Assembly (NCBI GenBank): GCA_030690895.1
Contig: JAUYFQ010000137.1
Span: forward strand, 1-40,296
Length of the DNA: 40,296 bases
Reading direction: 5' to 3'
From: Sulfuricellaceae bacterium
GTDB lineage: Bacteria; Pseudomonadota; Gammaproteobacteria; Burkholderiales; Sulfuricellaceae
The notes under the pieces were generated by a model. The model did not search any database. It had not been told where the DNA came from and was given only the letters and a program-made list of their open reading frames with translations. The number at the start of each line of letters is the position of its first letter. The stretch's first letter is position 1. The position numbers and the translations under genes were made by a program. Shown here piece after piece: positions 30,969 through 40,296 of this stretch.

Positions 30969-31931
30969 ATGTCCAACGCCTACACCGCTGCCAAGCTGAA
31001 ACAGCAGGAACTGTCAGACAAAATCTTCCGGGGCACGACCAGATTCTTTGCCTTTCTGGTTTTTTCGATTCTTGCCGGCATCATTCTCTCGCTCCTGATC
31101 GGCAGCATGCCCGCCATCAAGGCCTTTGGCTTTGGCTTTTTATTCAGTTCCGAATGGAACCCGGTGACCGAAAAATTTGGCGCGCTGGTACCGATCGTCG
31201 GGACGCTGGTAACTTCCGTGATCGCGCTTGCCATCGGCATCCCCGTCAGCTTCGGCATCGCCCTGTTTTTGACTGAAATGTCGCCGGTCTGGCTGCGCCG
31301 CCCGCTGGGAACCGCAGTTGAATTGCTGGCCGGCATTCCCAGCATCATTTACGGGATGTGGGGCTTGTTCATCTTTGCGCCCGCGTTTGCGGAACATGTC
31401 CAGCCCTGGCTTAAATCGACCTTCTCCGAAACCCCCGTGATCGGGATGCTGGTCGAAGGCCCGCCCATGGGGATCGGTATGCTGACTGCCGGCATCATCC
31501 TCGCTATCATGGTCATTCCCTTCATCGCCGCCGTGATGCGCGACGTGTTCGAGATCGTCCCGCCCCTGCTCAAGGAATCGGCTTACGGCTTGGGCGCCAC
31601 CACCTGGGAAGTGGTCTGGAACGTGGTCTTGCCCTACACCAAGATCGGCGTGGTGGGCGGAATCATGCTGGGTCTGGGACGCGCGCTGGGCGAAACCATG
31701 GCCGTGACCTTTGTCATTGGTAACGCCCATCATCTCAACGCTTCACTGTTCAAACCCGGCAACAGCATTGCCTCCGCGCTGGCCAATGAGTTCACCGAGG
31801 CTGATGGCGTGCTGTACACCTCGGCCCTGATCGAACTCGGCTTGATTCTGTTTTTCATTACGTTCGTCGTGCTGGCATTATCCAAAATAATGTTGCTCCA
31901 ACTCAAAAAACGCGAAGGCAAGAGCACATGA
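30969..31931 (+). CDS. pstC: PstC, phosphate ABC transporter permease
   Basis: This 320-residue membrane protein has six predicted segments and the PstC features [38 protein letters not shown] and the EAA-type loop [23 protein letters not shown]. It pairs with PstA to move phosphate delivered by PstS into the cytoplasm. ATG 30969 is chosen because the family begins shortly before the first membrane segment; the frame is open upstream through the hairpins. The stop overlaps pstA (ATGA). Confidence 0.97.
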   Translation: MSNAYTAAKLKQQELSDKIFRGTTRFFAFLVFSILAGIILSLLIGSMPAIKAFGFGFLFSSEWNPVTEKFGALVPIVGTLVTSVIALAIGIPVSFGIALFLTEMSPVWLRRPLGTAVELLAGIPSIIYGMWGLFIFAPAFAEHVQPWLKSTFSETPVIGMLVEGPPMGIGMLTAGIILAIMVIPFIAAVMRDVFEIVPPLLKESAYGLGATTWEVVWNVVLPYTKIGVVGGIMLGLGRALGETMAVTFVIGNAHHLNASLFKPGNSIASALANEFTEADGVLYTSALIELGLILFFITFVVLALSKIMLLQLKKREGKST

Positions 31932-32773
31932 TTCCCATCTACACCCGTCGCCGAATTACCAACGCGTTCAATCTCGCTATGGCCATGTTCGCCATGGCAT
32001 TCGGTCTGTTCTGGCTGATCTGGATCCTGTCTGTGCTGATTATCAAGGGGATAAACGGCATCGATCTGGCCATGTTCACGCAAATGACCCCGCCGCCCGG
32101 CAGTGATGGCGGCCTGCTCAACGCGATTGTCGGCAGCCTGATCATGGCGACGACCGCCACCCTGATCGGCACCCCGGTGGGAATCATGGCGGGAACCTAT
32201 CTGGCTGAATTCGGGCAGCGCGGCTGGCTGGCGCCGACGACCCGCTTCATCAACGACATTCTGCTGTCTGCGCCCTCCATTGTGATCGGTCTGTTCATCT
32301 ATGAGGTTTATGTCGTCACCGTTGGGCATTTCTCTGGCTGGGCGGGCACGCTGGCGTTGTCGCTGATCGTGATTCCAGTGGTGGTTCGTACCACGGAAGA
32401 CATGCTGCGACTGGTTCCCAACAGTCTGCGCGAGGCAGCGGCAGCGCTGGGCGCGCCGCAATGGAAAATCGTCGTGCTGATCACTTGGCGCGCATCACAA
32501 TCCGGCATGTTGACGGGCATCCTGCTGGCGATTGCCCGCATCAGCGGAGAAACTGCGCCGTTGTTGTTTACCGCGCTGAACAACCAGTTCTGGAGCATGG
32601 ACATGAACGCGCCGATGGCGAACCTGCCGGTGGTGATCTTCCAGTTTGCCATGAGCCCTTATTCCGACTGGCAGCAGCTTGCCTGGGCAGGCGCCTTGCT
32701 GATCACCTTCAGTGTACTGACACTGAATATCCTGGCGCGTACCCTGTTCCGCAAATCTGAATTAGCTAATTAA
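31928..32773 (+). CDS. pstA: PstA, phosphate ABC transporter permease
   Basis: This 281-residue polytopic protein has [39 protein letters not shown] and the EAA loop [20 protein letters not shown]. The [12 protein letters not shown] motif is typical of PstA. It starts inside the last codon of pstC (ATGA), so the two permease halves are translationally coupled, and pstB follows 22 bp later. It is the partner of PstC in the Pst channel. Confidence 0.97.
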   Translation: MIPIYTRRRITNAFNLAMAMFAMAFGLFWLIWILSVLIIKGINGIDLAMFTQMTPPPGSDGGLLNAIVGSLIMATTATLIGTPVGIMAGTYLAEFGQRGWLAPTTRFINDILLSAPSIVIGLFIYEVYVVTVGHFSGWAGTLALSLIVIPVVVRTTEDMLRLVPNSLREAAAALGAPQWKIVVLITWRASQSGMLTGILLAIARISGETAPLLFTALNNQFWSMDMNAPMANLPVVIFQFAMSPYSDWQQLAWAGALLITFSVLTLNILARTLFRKSELAN

Positions 32774-32795
32774 CGATACTCTAAACGAGAACCGT

Positions 32796-33569
32796 ATGAA
32801 CTCGAATCACATCGCCAAGCCCAAAGTGACCGTTCGCGACCTGAATTTTTACTACGGCAAGTTCCATGCCCTGAAAAATATCAATCTGGATATTCCAGAA
32901 AAGAAGGTGACTGCCTTCATCGGCCCATCCGGCTGCGGAAAATCGACTTTGCTGCGTGTTTTCAACCGCATGTACGAGCTTTACCCCGGCCAGGAGGCCA
33001 AGGGCGAGATCCTGCTGGATGGCGAAAACATTCTGGACAAAAAACAGGATCTCAATATCTTGCGCGCCAAGATGGGCATGATATTCCAGAAGCCCACGCC
33101 GTTCCCGATGTCGATCTACGATAACGTCGCCTTCGGCGTAAAACTGTATGAAAAAATGAACACCCGCGACATGAACGAGCGCGTCGAATGGGCGCTGCGC
33201 AAGGCCGCGATATGGGATGAGGTCAAGGACAAGCTGAACCAGGGCGGAACCAGTCTTTCCGGTGGACAGCAACAGCGCCTGTGCATCGCGCGCGGCATAG
33301 CAGTCAAGCCGGAAGTCGTGCTGCTGGACGAGCCCGCTTCCGCGCTCGATCCGATTTCCACCTCCAAGATCGAAGAACTGATTTTCGAACTCAAGGAGGA
33401 TTACACCATCGCCATCGTCACGCATAACATGCAGCAGGCCGCGCGCGTTTCCGATTTTACTGCCTATATGTATCTGGGTGACCTGATCGAATTCGGTGAT
33501 ACCGATACCATTTTCACCACGCCCAAGCAGAAGGCGACGGAAGACTACATTACCGGCAAATTTGGCTGA
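32796..33569 (+). CDS. pstB: PstB, phosphate ABC transporter ATPase
   Basis: This 257-residue ATPase has Walker [10 protein letters not shown], the PstB-type [18 protein letters not shown], signature [14 protein letters not shown] and Walker [14 protein letters not shown], and ends [28 protein letters not shown] as PstB does. It powers the PstCA channel. It is last of pstSCAB; phoU does not follow. It ends 6 bp from the convergent PDC-domain gene. Confidence 0.98.
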   Translation: MNSNHIAKPKVTVRDLNFYYGKFHALKNINLDIPEKKVTAFIGPSGCGKSTLLRVFNRMYELYPGQEAKGEILLDGENILDKKQDLNILRAKMGMIFQKPTPFPMSIYDNVAFGVKLYEKMNTRDMNERVEWALRKAAIWDEVKDKLNQGGTSLSGGQQQRLCIARGIAVKPEVVLLDEPASALDPISTSKIEELIFELKEDYTIAIVTHNMQQAARVSDFTAYMYLGDLIEFGDTDTIFTTPKQKATEDYITGKFG

Positions 33570-33575
33570 TTTGAG

Positions 33576-34526
33576 TTAAAACCAGAAATTCGTGTCCTTC
33601 ATCAGAAACTCGACGTAGGACATATAGTGCGATCCGTCACATGAGAAGGTCACGCTGACGATGCCGTTGAAGATGTTGATCGAGGCTGAGCGCAGATAAA
33701 AGGTTTGGTCGTGCGTCCGCAGTGAATGCAGGGTTTCAAGTATGTTCTTGATTTCTCCCGCAGGAATTTCGGCGTTAGCCGGATAGGGACAGAGCGGAAA
33801 TACCAGGCAAATATCCGGGTCGTTCAAGGCCTCGTGGTCGAGCAGGCGATAGCGATAAGGGTCATCCAGTGTCCAGATCGTCACCCGACTGCTGGAATAA
33901 TGGATCACACATTGAAAAACACCACGCTGGGTCAGCAACTCCTCCAGAATCGCACAGGCACGTTCAATATGCCGATCCATCTGGCTTTCAACGCGAGACT
34001 GCAGGAAAACCGTGCTGCGAATGGCAGGATCACCCTTGATCTGCCGCCAGTATCCAGGTTCGTCATACAGTTCCGAGGTGACCGGCAAATCGCGCAAGTC
34101 GAAGTCAGCCCCAAGGTAACCCAGAATACATTCCCCTTCACGCACCACCTGAAGAGCTGTCAGCGAAGGCCGCCGATTCAGCAGGCTGACATAGGCATCC
34201 GATAACAGAAAACCCCATGAAGGAACAACTTCTTTCATATAAGGTCGCTGGGAACGGTTACGCCCGCAGTGGCCGGGCGCAACACCTTCTTGTCCGATGT
34301 TATCGCAACGTTGAACACCATCCATACCGACGCAGTACAGAAATGTGCAGTTCGGAATACTGGCGTGTGCAGCGGCCAGAACTTCATTCAATTTTTCACG
34401 ATCTCCCCATGCTGGCGCGCAATGTTCGGCCAGACGCGACATGGGTTCACGCAGGACTCTCGCCAGCGATTCCCGTTGCAGGTAAATGCTGTCTTTCCAG
34501 GATTTTTTCATCGCCTGTTCCACCAT
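33576..34526 (-). CDS. PDC/Cache-type sensor-domain protein without a transmitter domain
   Basis: This 316-residue protein has no signal peptide or membrane segment. Residues 50-150 look like a PDC (Cache-like) ligand-binding fold: FLYCVGMDGVQRCDNIG, GRNRSQRPYMKEV, FLLSDAYVSLLNRRPSLTAL and LGYLGADFDLRDLP. The second half (IERACAILEELLTQRGVFQC onward) is a separate alpha/beta domain of unknown type. No kinase, GGDEF, methyl-accepting or DNA-binding module is present. Five cysteines (36, 60, 65, 74, 87) cluster in or before the Cache part, which is unusual. ATG 34526 is used; ATG 34511 is possible. Convergent with pstB and divergent from the HAD phosphatase. Confidence 0.75.
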   Translation of the reverse strand: MVEQAMKKSWKDSIYLQRESLARVLREPMSRLAEHCAPAWGDREKLNEVLAAAHASIPNCTFLYCVGMDGVQRCDNIGQEGVAPGHCGRNRSQRPYMKEVVPSWGFLLSDAYVSLLNRRPSLTALQVVREGECILGYLGADFDLRDLPVTSELYDEPGYWRQIKGDPAIRSTVFLQSRVESQMDRHIERACAILEELLTQRGVFQCVIHYSSSRVTIWTLDDPYRYRLLDHEALNDPDICLVFPLCPYPANAEIPAGEIKNILETLHSLRTHDQTFYLRSASINIFNGIVSVTFSCDGSHYMSYVEFLMKDTNFWF

Positions 34527-34598
34527 TCTATTGATTGAAATATGCCTAGTTTAAGATGATTGATATTACAAAACGATGACATTTTCCCAGGAGTAGTC

Positions 34599-35297
34599 AT
34601 GTACCCCAACAAAGAGCGTCTGATACTGTTCGATGCAGACGGAACGACTATCGATGCATTTTCTGCAATCGACATGGCTTTTTCCCGGCATAACATGAAT
34701 ATCGGTGATCTTGAGCGATTCCAGAAACGGCGAAATTTGTTTAAGTATTTGGGCGGATTGAAAGAGTTTCCATTCAATCTGAAAAAACAGATTGGCAATC
34801 ACAGTCGAAAGCAACTTCTGTCCACGCTAACCGAAGTATACCGACATGAAGCTCAGCTTTTTCCCGGCATGGCAGAACTGATCCAGACCTTGATCGCCGC
34901 ACCTGATATCCGGGTGGGCCTGGTTACCAGAAACATCACCTATGAGCCGGAGATCACGCTTAGGCAACTTTTTTTGCGTCACGGCATTGATACCAAAGAC
35001 CTCGACTACATGGTTCGAGTTCCGTTGGGCCAGGAAAAGGCCCTGCATTTCAGGTTGGCCAGAGAGCAGTTCAAGATCAATCCGGCACGCGCCTATGCCT
35101 GTGGAGACGAGCACAAGGACTACCTTGCAGCCATCACTACCGGCATCCATCCGTTTATTGTGTCATATGGGTTCGAGGACCACCGACGACTGACGCGCAA
35201 GTTCGATATTCCCGAGGAACTGGTTTCTCGTTCGCCTTCTGATCTATGCGCGTGTGTTTTACACGCGCTGGATATTGATCAGCCTGCTGCTTCCTGA
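34599..35297 (+). CDS. HAD-superfamily hydrolase (phosphoglycolate-phosphatase-like)
   Basis: This 232-residue protein has HAD motifs in order: DADGTT with the nucleophile Asp near residue 11, GLVTRN (motif II), a Lys in [10 protein letters not shown] and [13 protein letters not shown] (motif IV Asp). A helical cap lies between motifs I and II. The substrate is unknown; small phosphate esters are typical. CCCAGGAGTAGTC before the ATG is a good ribosome site. Its 3-prime end overlaps the convergent glmM stop by 19 bp. Confidence 0.85.
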   Translation: MYPNKERLILFDADGTTIDAFSAIDMAFSRHNMNIGDLERFQKRRNLFKYLGGLKEFPFNLKKQIGNHSRKQLLSTLTEVYRHEAQLFPGMAELIQTLIAAPDIRVGLVTRNITYEPEITLRQLFLRHGIDTKDLDYMVRVPLGQEKALHFRLAREQFKINPARAYACGDEHKDYLAAITTGIHPFIVSYGFEDHRRLTRKFDIPEELVSRSPSDLCACVLHALDIDQPAAS

Positions 35298-36616
35298 ACC
35301 TTCGCCGCCAATGCCTCCGCCCAGTACTGGACTTTATCAGGTGACTTCCCCTCCACCATGACCCTGAGCAAAGGCTCGGTTCCGGAAGGACGGAGCAGAA
35401 CTCGTCCCTCTCCAGACAATGCGGCCTCCGCTGCGGCCAACAAGGCCTGAATGGGCGCACTCTCGCGCCAGTCGAATCGGCTGTTCAGTCGCACATTGAT
35501 CAGTATCTGGGGGTACAGCACCAACTCTCGGGTGTATTCATGCAGTGTCTGGTTGCTGGCCTTGATCGCGTGCAGAACCTGCAGGGCAGAGACAATGCCA
35601 TCCCCGGTAGAGTGCTTGTCCAGGCACAGAATATGGCCTGAATTCTCTCCCCCCAGTTGCCATCCCTGGGCCTGCAATGTCTCCAGCACGTAGCGGTCGC
35701 CGACCTTGGCGCGTGCAAAGGGAATATCCAGATGAGCGAGCGCGTGTTCCATGGCCAGGTTGGTCATCAGGGTTCCGACCACGCCCCCTTTGAGCAAGGC
35801 GCGATCACGCCGGAATTTTGCAATGGCGTAGACCAGTTGATCTCCGTCGTATAAACGGCCATCTGCATCGGCCATCATGACCCTGTCGCCATCTCCGTCC
35901 AATGCAATCCCGATATCCGCACCATGTTCCACGACTGCTTTTTGCAGTAACTGCGGCTTGGTCGAGCCGCAGCCCAGATTGATATTGAAGCCGTCTGGCT
36001 GGATGCCTACCGCGATCACTTCTGCGCCCAGTTCGTGAAAAACGGGCGGAGCCACATGATAGGTGGCGCCATTGGCGCAATCCACGACGATTTTCAGGCC
36101 ACGCAGATCCAGTTCATTGGGGAAGGTGCTTTTGCAGAATTCGATATAGCGACCAGCCGCATCGGCAATGCGTTTGGCTTTTCCAAGCCTGTCAGAGGGC
36201 ATGGTAAGCATGGGTTTTTCCAGCTCGGCCTCAATGGCGAGTTCAACTTCATCAGGCAGTTTGCTGCCAGAGGCTGAAAAGAATTTGATGCCATTATCTT
36301 CGAATGGATTATGTGAGGCCGAAATGACGATGCCAGCCTGGGCGCGTAGCGCACGGGTCAGATAGGCCACGCCAGGCGTCGGCATCGGCCCCAATAGCAG
36401 GACATCCACGCCTGCCGCCGCCAAACCGGCTTCCAGCGCGGATTCCAGCATGTAGCCGGAAACCCGTGTGTCCTTGCCGATCAATATGCTTGGGCGCTTG
36501 CCTTCCGATAACACCTTTCCTGCTGCGTAACCCAGTCGCATGACAAAGTCTGGTGTAATCGGCGCTTCTCCGACCTTGCCCCGAATACCGTCAGTGCCAA
36601 AATATTTTCTAGCCAT
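35279..36616 (-). CDS. glmM: GlmM, phosphoglucosamine mutase
   Basis: This 445-residue enzyme has the start [13 protein letters not shown] and the catalytic phosphoserine in [12 protein letters not shown] (Ser101). The metal-binding [11 protein letters not shown] and substrate loop GGENSGHI follow, and the C-terminal [15 protein letters not shown] binds phosphate. It interconverts glucosamine-6- and -1-phosphate for cell-wall precursors. It starts 4 bp after the folP stop; ftsH-folP-glmM is the usual proteobacterial order. An extension upstream is open but overlaps folP and is not family-like. Confidence 0.98.
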   Translation of the reverse strand: MARKYFGTDGIRGKVGEAPITPDFVMRLGYAAGKVLSEGKRPSILIGKDTRVSGYMLESALEAGLAAAGVDVLLLGPMPTPGVAYLTRALRAQAGIVISASHNPFEDNGIKFFSASGSKLPDEVELAIEAELEKPMLTMPSDRLGKAKRIADAAGRYIEFCKSTFPNELDLRGLKIVVDCANGATYHVAPPVFHELGAEVIAVGIQPDGFNINLGCGSTKPQLLQKAVVEHGADIGIALDGDGDRVMMADADGRLYDGDQLVYAIAKFRRDRALLKGGVVGTLMTNLAMEHALAHLDIPFARAKVGDRYVLETLQAQGWQLGGENSGHILCLDKHSTGDGIVSALQVLHAIKASNQTLHEYTRELVLYPQILINVRLNSRFDWRESAPIQALLAAAEAALSGEGRVLLRPSGTEPLLRVMVEGKSPDKVQYWAEALAAKVQEAAG

Positions 36617-37436
36617 TCCATCCCTCAACTGCGCCGATAATTTGCAGCGCCTGTCTGGTTTCCTTAACATCGTGTACACGCACAATTTTTGCGCCTTTGC
36701 TGGCGGCAATGATGGCGGCTGAAATGCTGGGAAACAAACGATCGCCAACTGGCAGGCCAGTGATGCTTCCCAACATGGACTTTCGTGATAGCCCGGCCAG
36801 TACCGGCACACCCAAGTCACAGAATCGGCTCAGATCGCGGAGTAAAGCCAGGTTATGTTGCAGGGTCTTGCCAAACCCAAACCCAGGGTCAATCACGATA
36901 CGATTGCGAGCGATGCCGGCTTGTTCCAGCACACCCAGGCGAAGCGCCAAAAATGTCTTCACCTCTTCCACGACATCGCCATAGACGGGATCTTGCTGCA
37001 TGGTGCGCGGTTCGCCGCGCATGTGCATGAGACACACCGCCACGCCTGACTCTGCGGCGAGTTGCAAGGCGCCTTCCGCCTGCATGGCGTTTACATCATT
37101 GAGCATATCAGCGCCCGCGCTGACAGCCTCGCGCATGACTTCTGGCTTGAGCGTATCGACTGAAAGGGGAATGCCGCACTGACGTAAACCATCCAGGACT
37201 GGCAGCACCCGTTCCAGTTCTTCTGCGCTGGTGACCGGACGTGCGCCGGGTCTTGTGGACTCGCCGCCGATATCGAGAATGTCGGCCCCATCCTCAAGCA
37301 GTTTCAAACCATGCTCGATTGCACGGACAGGATCAAAAAAAGAACCACCGTCAGAAAAGGAATCCGGCGTGACGTTGACGATGCCCATAATCAAAGGGCG
37401 ATGCAAGGAAAGGGTATATCGACCGCAACGCAGCAT
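36609..37436 (-). CDS. folP: FolP, dihydropteroate synthase
   Basis: This protein of about 275 residues is a TIM-barrel enzyme joining p-aminobenzoate to dihydropterin pyrophosphate. Family motifs are [15 protein letters not shown] (residues 17-31), [26 protein letters not shown] and GLSRKSMLG, the sulfonamide and pterin site. I chose ATG 37436 because members start a few residues before the first strand ([14 protein letters not shown]); a TTG 21 codons earlier overlaps the ftsH stop. The ribosome site is weak, consistent with translational coupling to ftsH. Confidence 0.96.
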   Translation of the reverse strand: MLRCGRYTLSLHRPLIMGIVNVTPDSFSDGGSFFDPVRAIEHGLKLLEDGADILDIGGESTRPGARPVTSAEELERVLPVLDGLRQCGIPLSVDTLKPEVMREAVSAGADMLNDVNAMQAEGALQLAAESGVAVCLMHMRGEPRTMQQDPVYGDVVEEVKTFLALRLGVLEQAGIARNRIVIDPGFGFGKTLQHNLALLRDLSRFCDLGVPVLAGLSRKSMLGSITGLPVGDRLFPSISAAIIAASKGAKIVRVHDVKETRQALQIIGAVEGWNG

Positions 37437-37495
37437 GGGAATGGCGCAAGGTGAAACATGAGTGAAAAGGGAATGTCCCTTTCCACTCACATCAA

Positions 37496-39391
<1,896 letters not shown>

Positions 39392-39510
39392 AACTGCTCC
39401 TGGCTCTATTTGCCAAACATAATTGCTTCAATTCTAACCATTTTATATATTCGCCGGTAAATTATCGCACGGGCGCTGCCGCTCTTGTGCCCGGTTTCAT
39501 CAGGTATTAG

Positions 39511-39552
39511 CGGCTTACAGCCCGGTGGGGATGCCCCTTGCGGTTATCGCAC
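39511..39552. repeat. Degenerate copy of the CCGGTGGGGA repeat between rlmE and ftsH
   Basis: CCGGTGGGGATGCCCCTTGC (39522-39541) resembles the core of the element at about 40255-40281 (CCGGTGGGGACACTCCTTGC). Flanking hairpin bases are only partly kept. It lies in the 163-bp gap 39392-39554, which also has two direct copies of CGTGCGATAA on the minus strand and no gene. Confidence 0.6.
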
Positions 39553-39554
39553 GG

Positions 39555-40184
39555 TTATTGCGCGCTGTTTCGCATGCCCTTGCCGATCAAATACACTTCG
39601 GTGCTTCGGTCGCGGGACGCCTTTGGCTTGCGAACATGAACCTGCAGGAAAACTGCGCGCGCATCGCGCACGAAATCATCAAATCCATCGCCCTGGAAGA
39701 TCTTTACCAGGAAATTTCCACCCGGTTTCAGGTGCTGGATTGAAAACTCCAGCGCCAGTTCGGCCAGATGCATGCTCCTTGCCTGATCCGCCACGCCTAT
39801 GCCACTTATATTGGGTGCCATATCCGAAACCACAAGATCAAGCGGCTTGCCGGCCAGTGCGGTTGATAGTTGGTCAAGCGCAGCGTCTTCGCGGAAATCG
39901 CCTTGAATCACGGTTGCGCCATGCACGGCATCCATGGGGAGGATGTCGAAAGCGATCAGCGTGCCTGTTTTGCCTATTCTTTTTGCCAGCACTTGTGTCC
40001 AGCCACCGGGCGCTGCGCCCAGATCGACCACCGCCATGCCTGCAACGAGCAGGTGGTCACGCTCGTCCAGTTCCATCAGTTTGTAGGCTGCACGCGAACG
40101 ATAGCCTTCTTTCTGCGCCAACAAGACATAAGGGTCGTTTACATGCTCACGCATCCAGCCTTTGCTGGTTCGGGTTCGTTTCAT
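39555..40184 (-). CDS. rlmE: RlmE (FtsJ), 23S rRNA U2552 2-O-methyltransferase
   Basis: This 209-residue SAM-dependent methyltransferase has the basic start [19 protein letters not shown] with YRSRAAYKL, the SAM motif [27 protein letters not shown] and [13 protein letters not shown]. These contain the K-D-K-E catalytic set, with the last Glu in [12 protein letters not shown]. It modifies U2552 of 23S rRNA late in 50S assembly. rlmE-ftsH is the conserved gene order in proteobacteria, and both are on the minus strand. Confidence 0.97.
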   Translation of the reverse strand: MKRTRTSKGWMREHVNDPYVLLAQKEGYRSRAAYKLMELDERDHLLVAGMAVVDLGAAPGGWTQVLAKRIGKTGTLIAFDILPMDAVHGATVIQGDFREDAALDQLSTALAGKPLDLVVSDMAPNISGIGVADQARSMHLAELALEFSIQHLKPGGNFLVKIFQGDGFDDFVRDARAVFLQVHVRKPKASRDRSTEVYLIGKGMRNSAQ

Positions 40185-40223
40185 GGCCTAATCTCTAATT
40201 CGCGCAGCGACCCTGCGTCCCTC

Positions 40224-40285
40224 TTCTCGCCGGTTTGAGCGGCTATGCCGCCAATTCCGGTGGGGACACTCCTTGCGGGTGCTCC
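40224..40285. repeat. Dispersed hairpin repeat at the right edge (matches the ccmI insert)
   Basis: CTCGCCGG, a GCGGCTATGCCGC hairpin and CCGGTGGGGACACTCCTTGC follow in order and match 22949-23008 on the opposite strand. It runs into CCCTCTGGGAGAG at the window end, the start of another common repeat type. Upstream of rlmE, 40185-40296 holds no visible gene. Boundaries are good to a few bases only. Confidence 0.75.
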
Positions 40286-40296
40286 CTCTGGGAGAG

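Noticed and set aside
35279-36820. Longer glmM start giving 513 residues
   Set aside because: The extension lies inside folP, and the GlmM family starts at [10 protein letters not shown] exactly.

Overview
The window looks like the chromosome of a chemolithotrophic, nitrogen-fixing betaproteobacterium, most likely Nitrosomonadales (Sulfuricella/Gallionella-like). That placement is an inference from gene content and protein style: a nif/fix block, a soxXYZAB thiosulfate-oxidation operon, a complete system I cytochrome c maturation (ccm) operon, and ordinary betaproteobacterial housekeeping genes. No phage, transposase, rRNA operon or CRISPR array is visible. Coding density is high and genes run in long overlapping operons.

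Layout. 1-4080 (minus): nifV-nifW-fixA-fixB-fixC (fixC cut by the window edge), behind a near-perfect sigma-54 promoter and a NifA-type upstream site. 4410-8099 (plus): bioA-tsaD-small exported protein-CapA-like phosphoesterase, with stop/start overlaps. 8110-9920: plsY (minus), divergent from folB and a TSUP permease. 10059-14117 (minus): soxX-soxY-soxZ-soxA-soxB. 14426-16326 (plus): zapD, yacG, an SDR enzyme. 16507-23588 (plus): ccmA, ccmB, ccmC, a two-domain CcmE-like/CcmD-like gene, ccmE, ccmF, ccmG, ccmH, ccmI, then an unassigned 114-residue protein and tRNA-Ser(UGA). 24102-25778: queD, a radical SAM protein and an XRE regulator. 26021-29660: lysC, accA, tilS. 29772-33569: pstSCAB behind a Pho-box-like site. 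33576-40184: a cytoplasmic PDC/Cache-type protein, a HAD phosphatase, and rlmE-ftsH-folP-glmM (minus).

How the parts fit. FixABC would feed low-potential electrons to nitrogenase; NifV makes homocitrate for FeMo-co and NifW protects or assembles the MoFe protein. SoxXA and SoxB act on SoxY-bound thiosulfate sulfur. SoxX and SoxA are c-type cytochromes, so they need the ccm machinery next door.

The most distinctive points are: (i) the gene at 18549-19001, which joins a CcmE-like OB domain lacking the haem-binding His to a CcmD-like membrane tail, exactly where ccmD is expected; (ii) several families of palindromic intergenic repeats, including a 9-bp-periodic CACG family in two sequence flavours; (iii) repeats that appear to have entered coding sequence, giving the nifV C-terminus and stop, the ccmH N-terminus and part of the CcmI linker; (iv) strong hairpins placed inside the fix, sox and pst operons.
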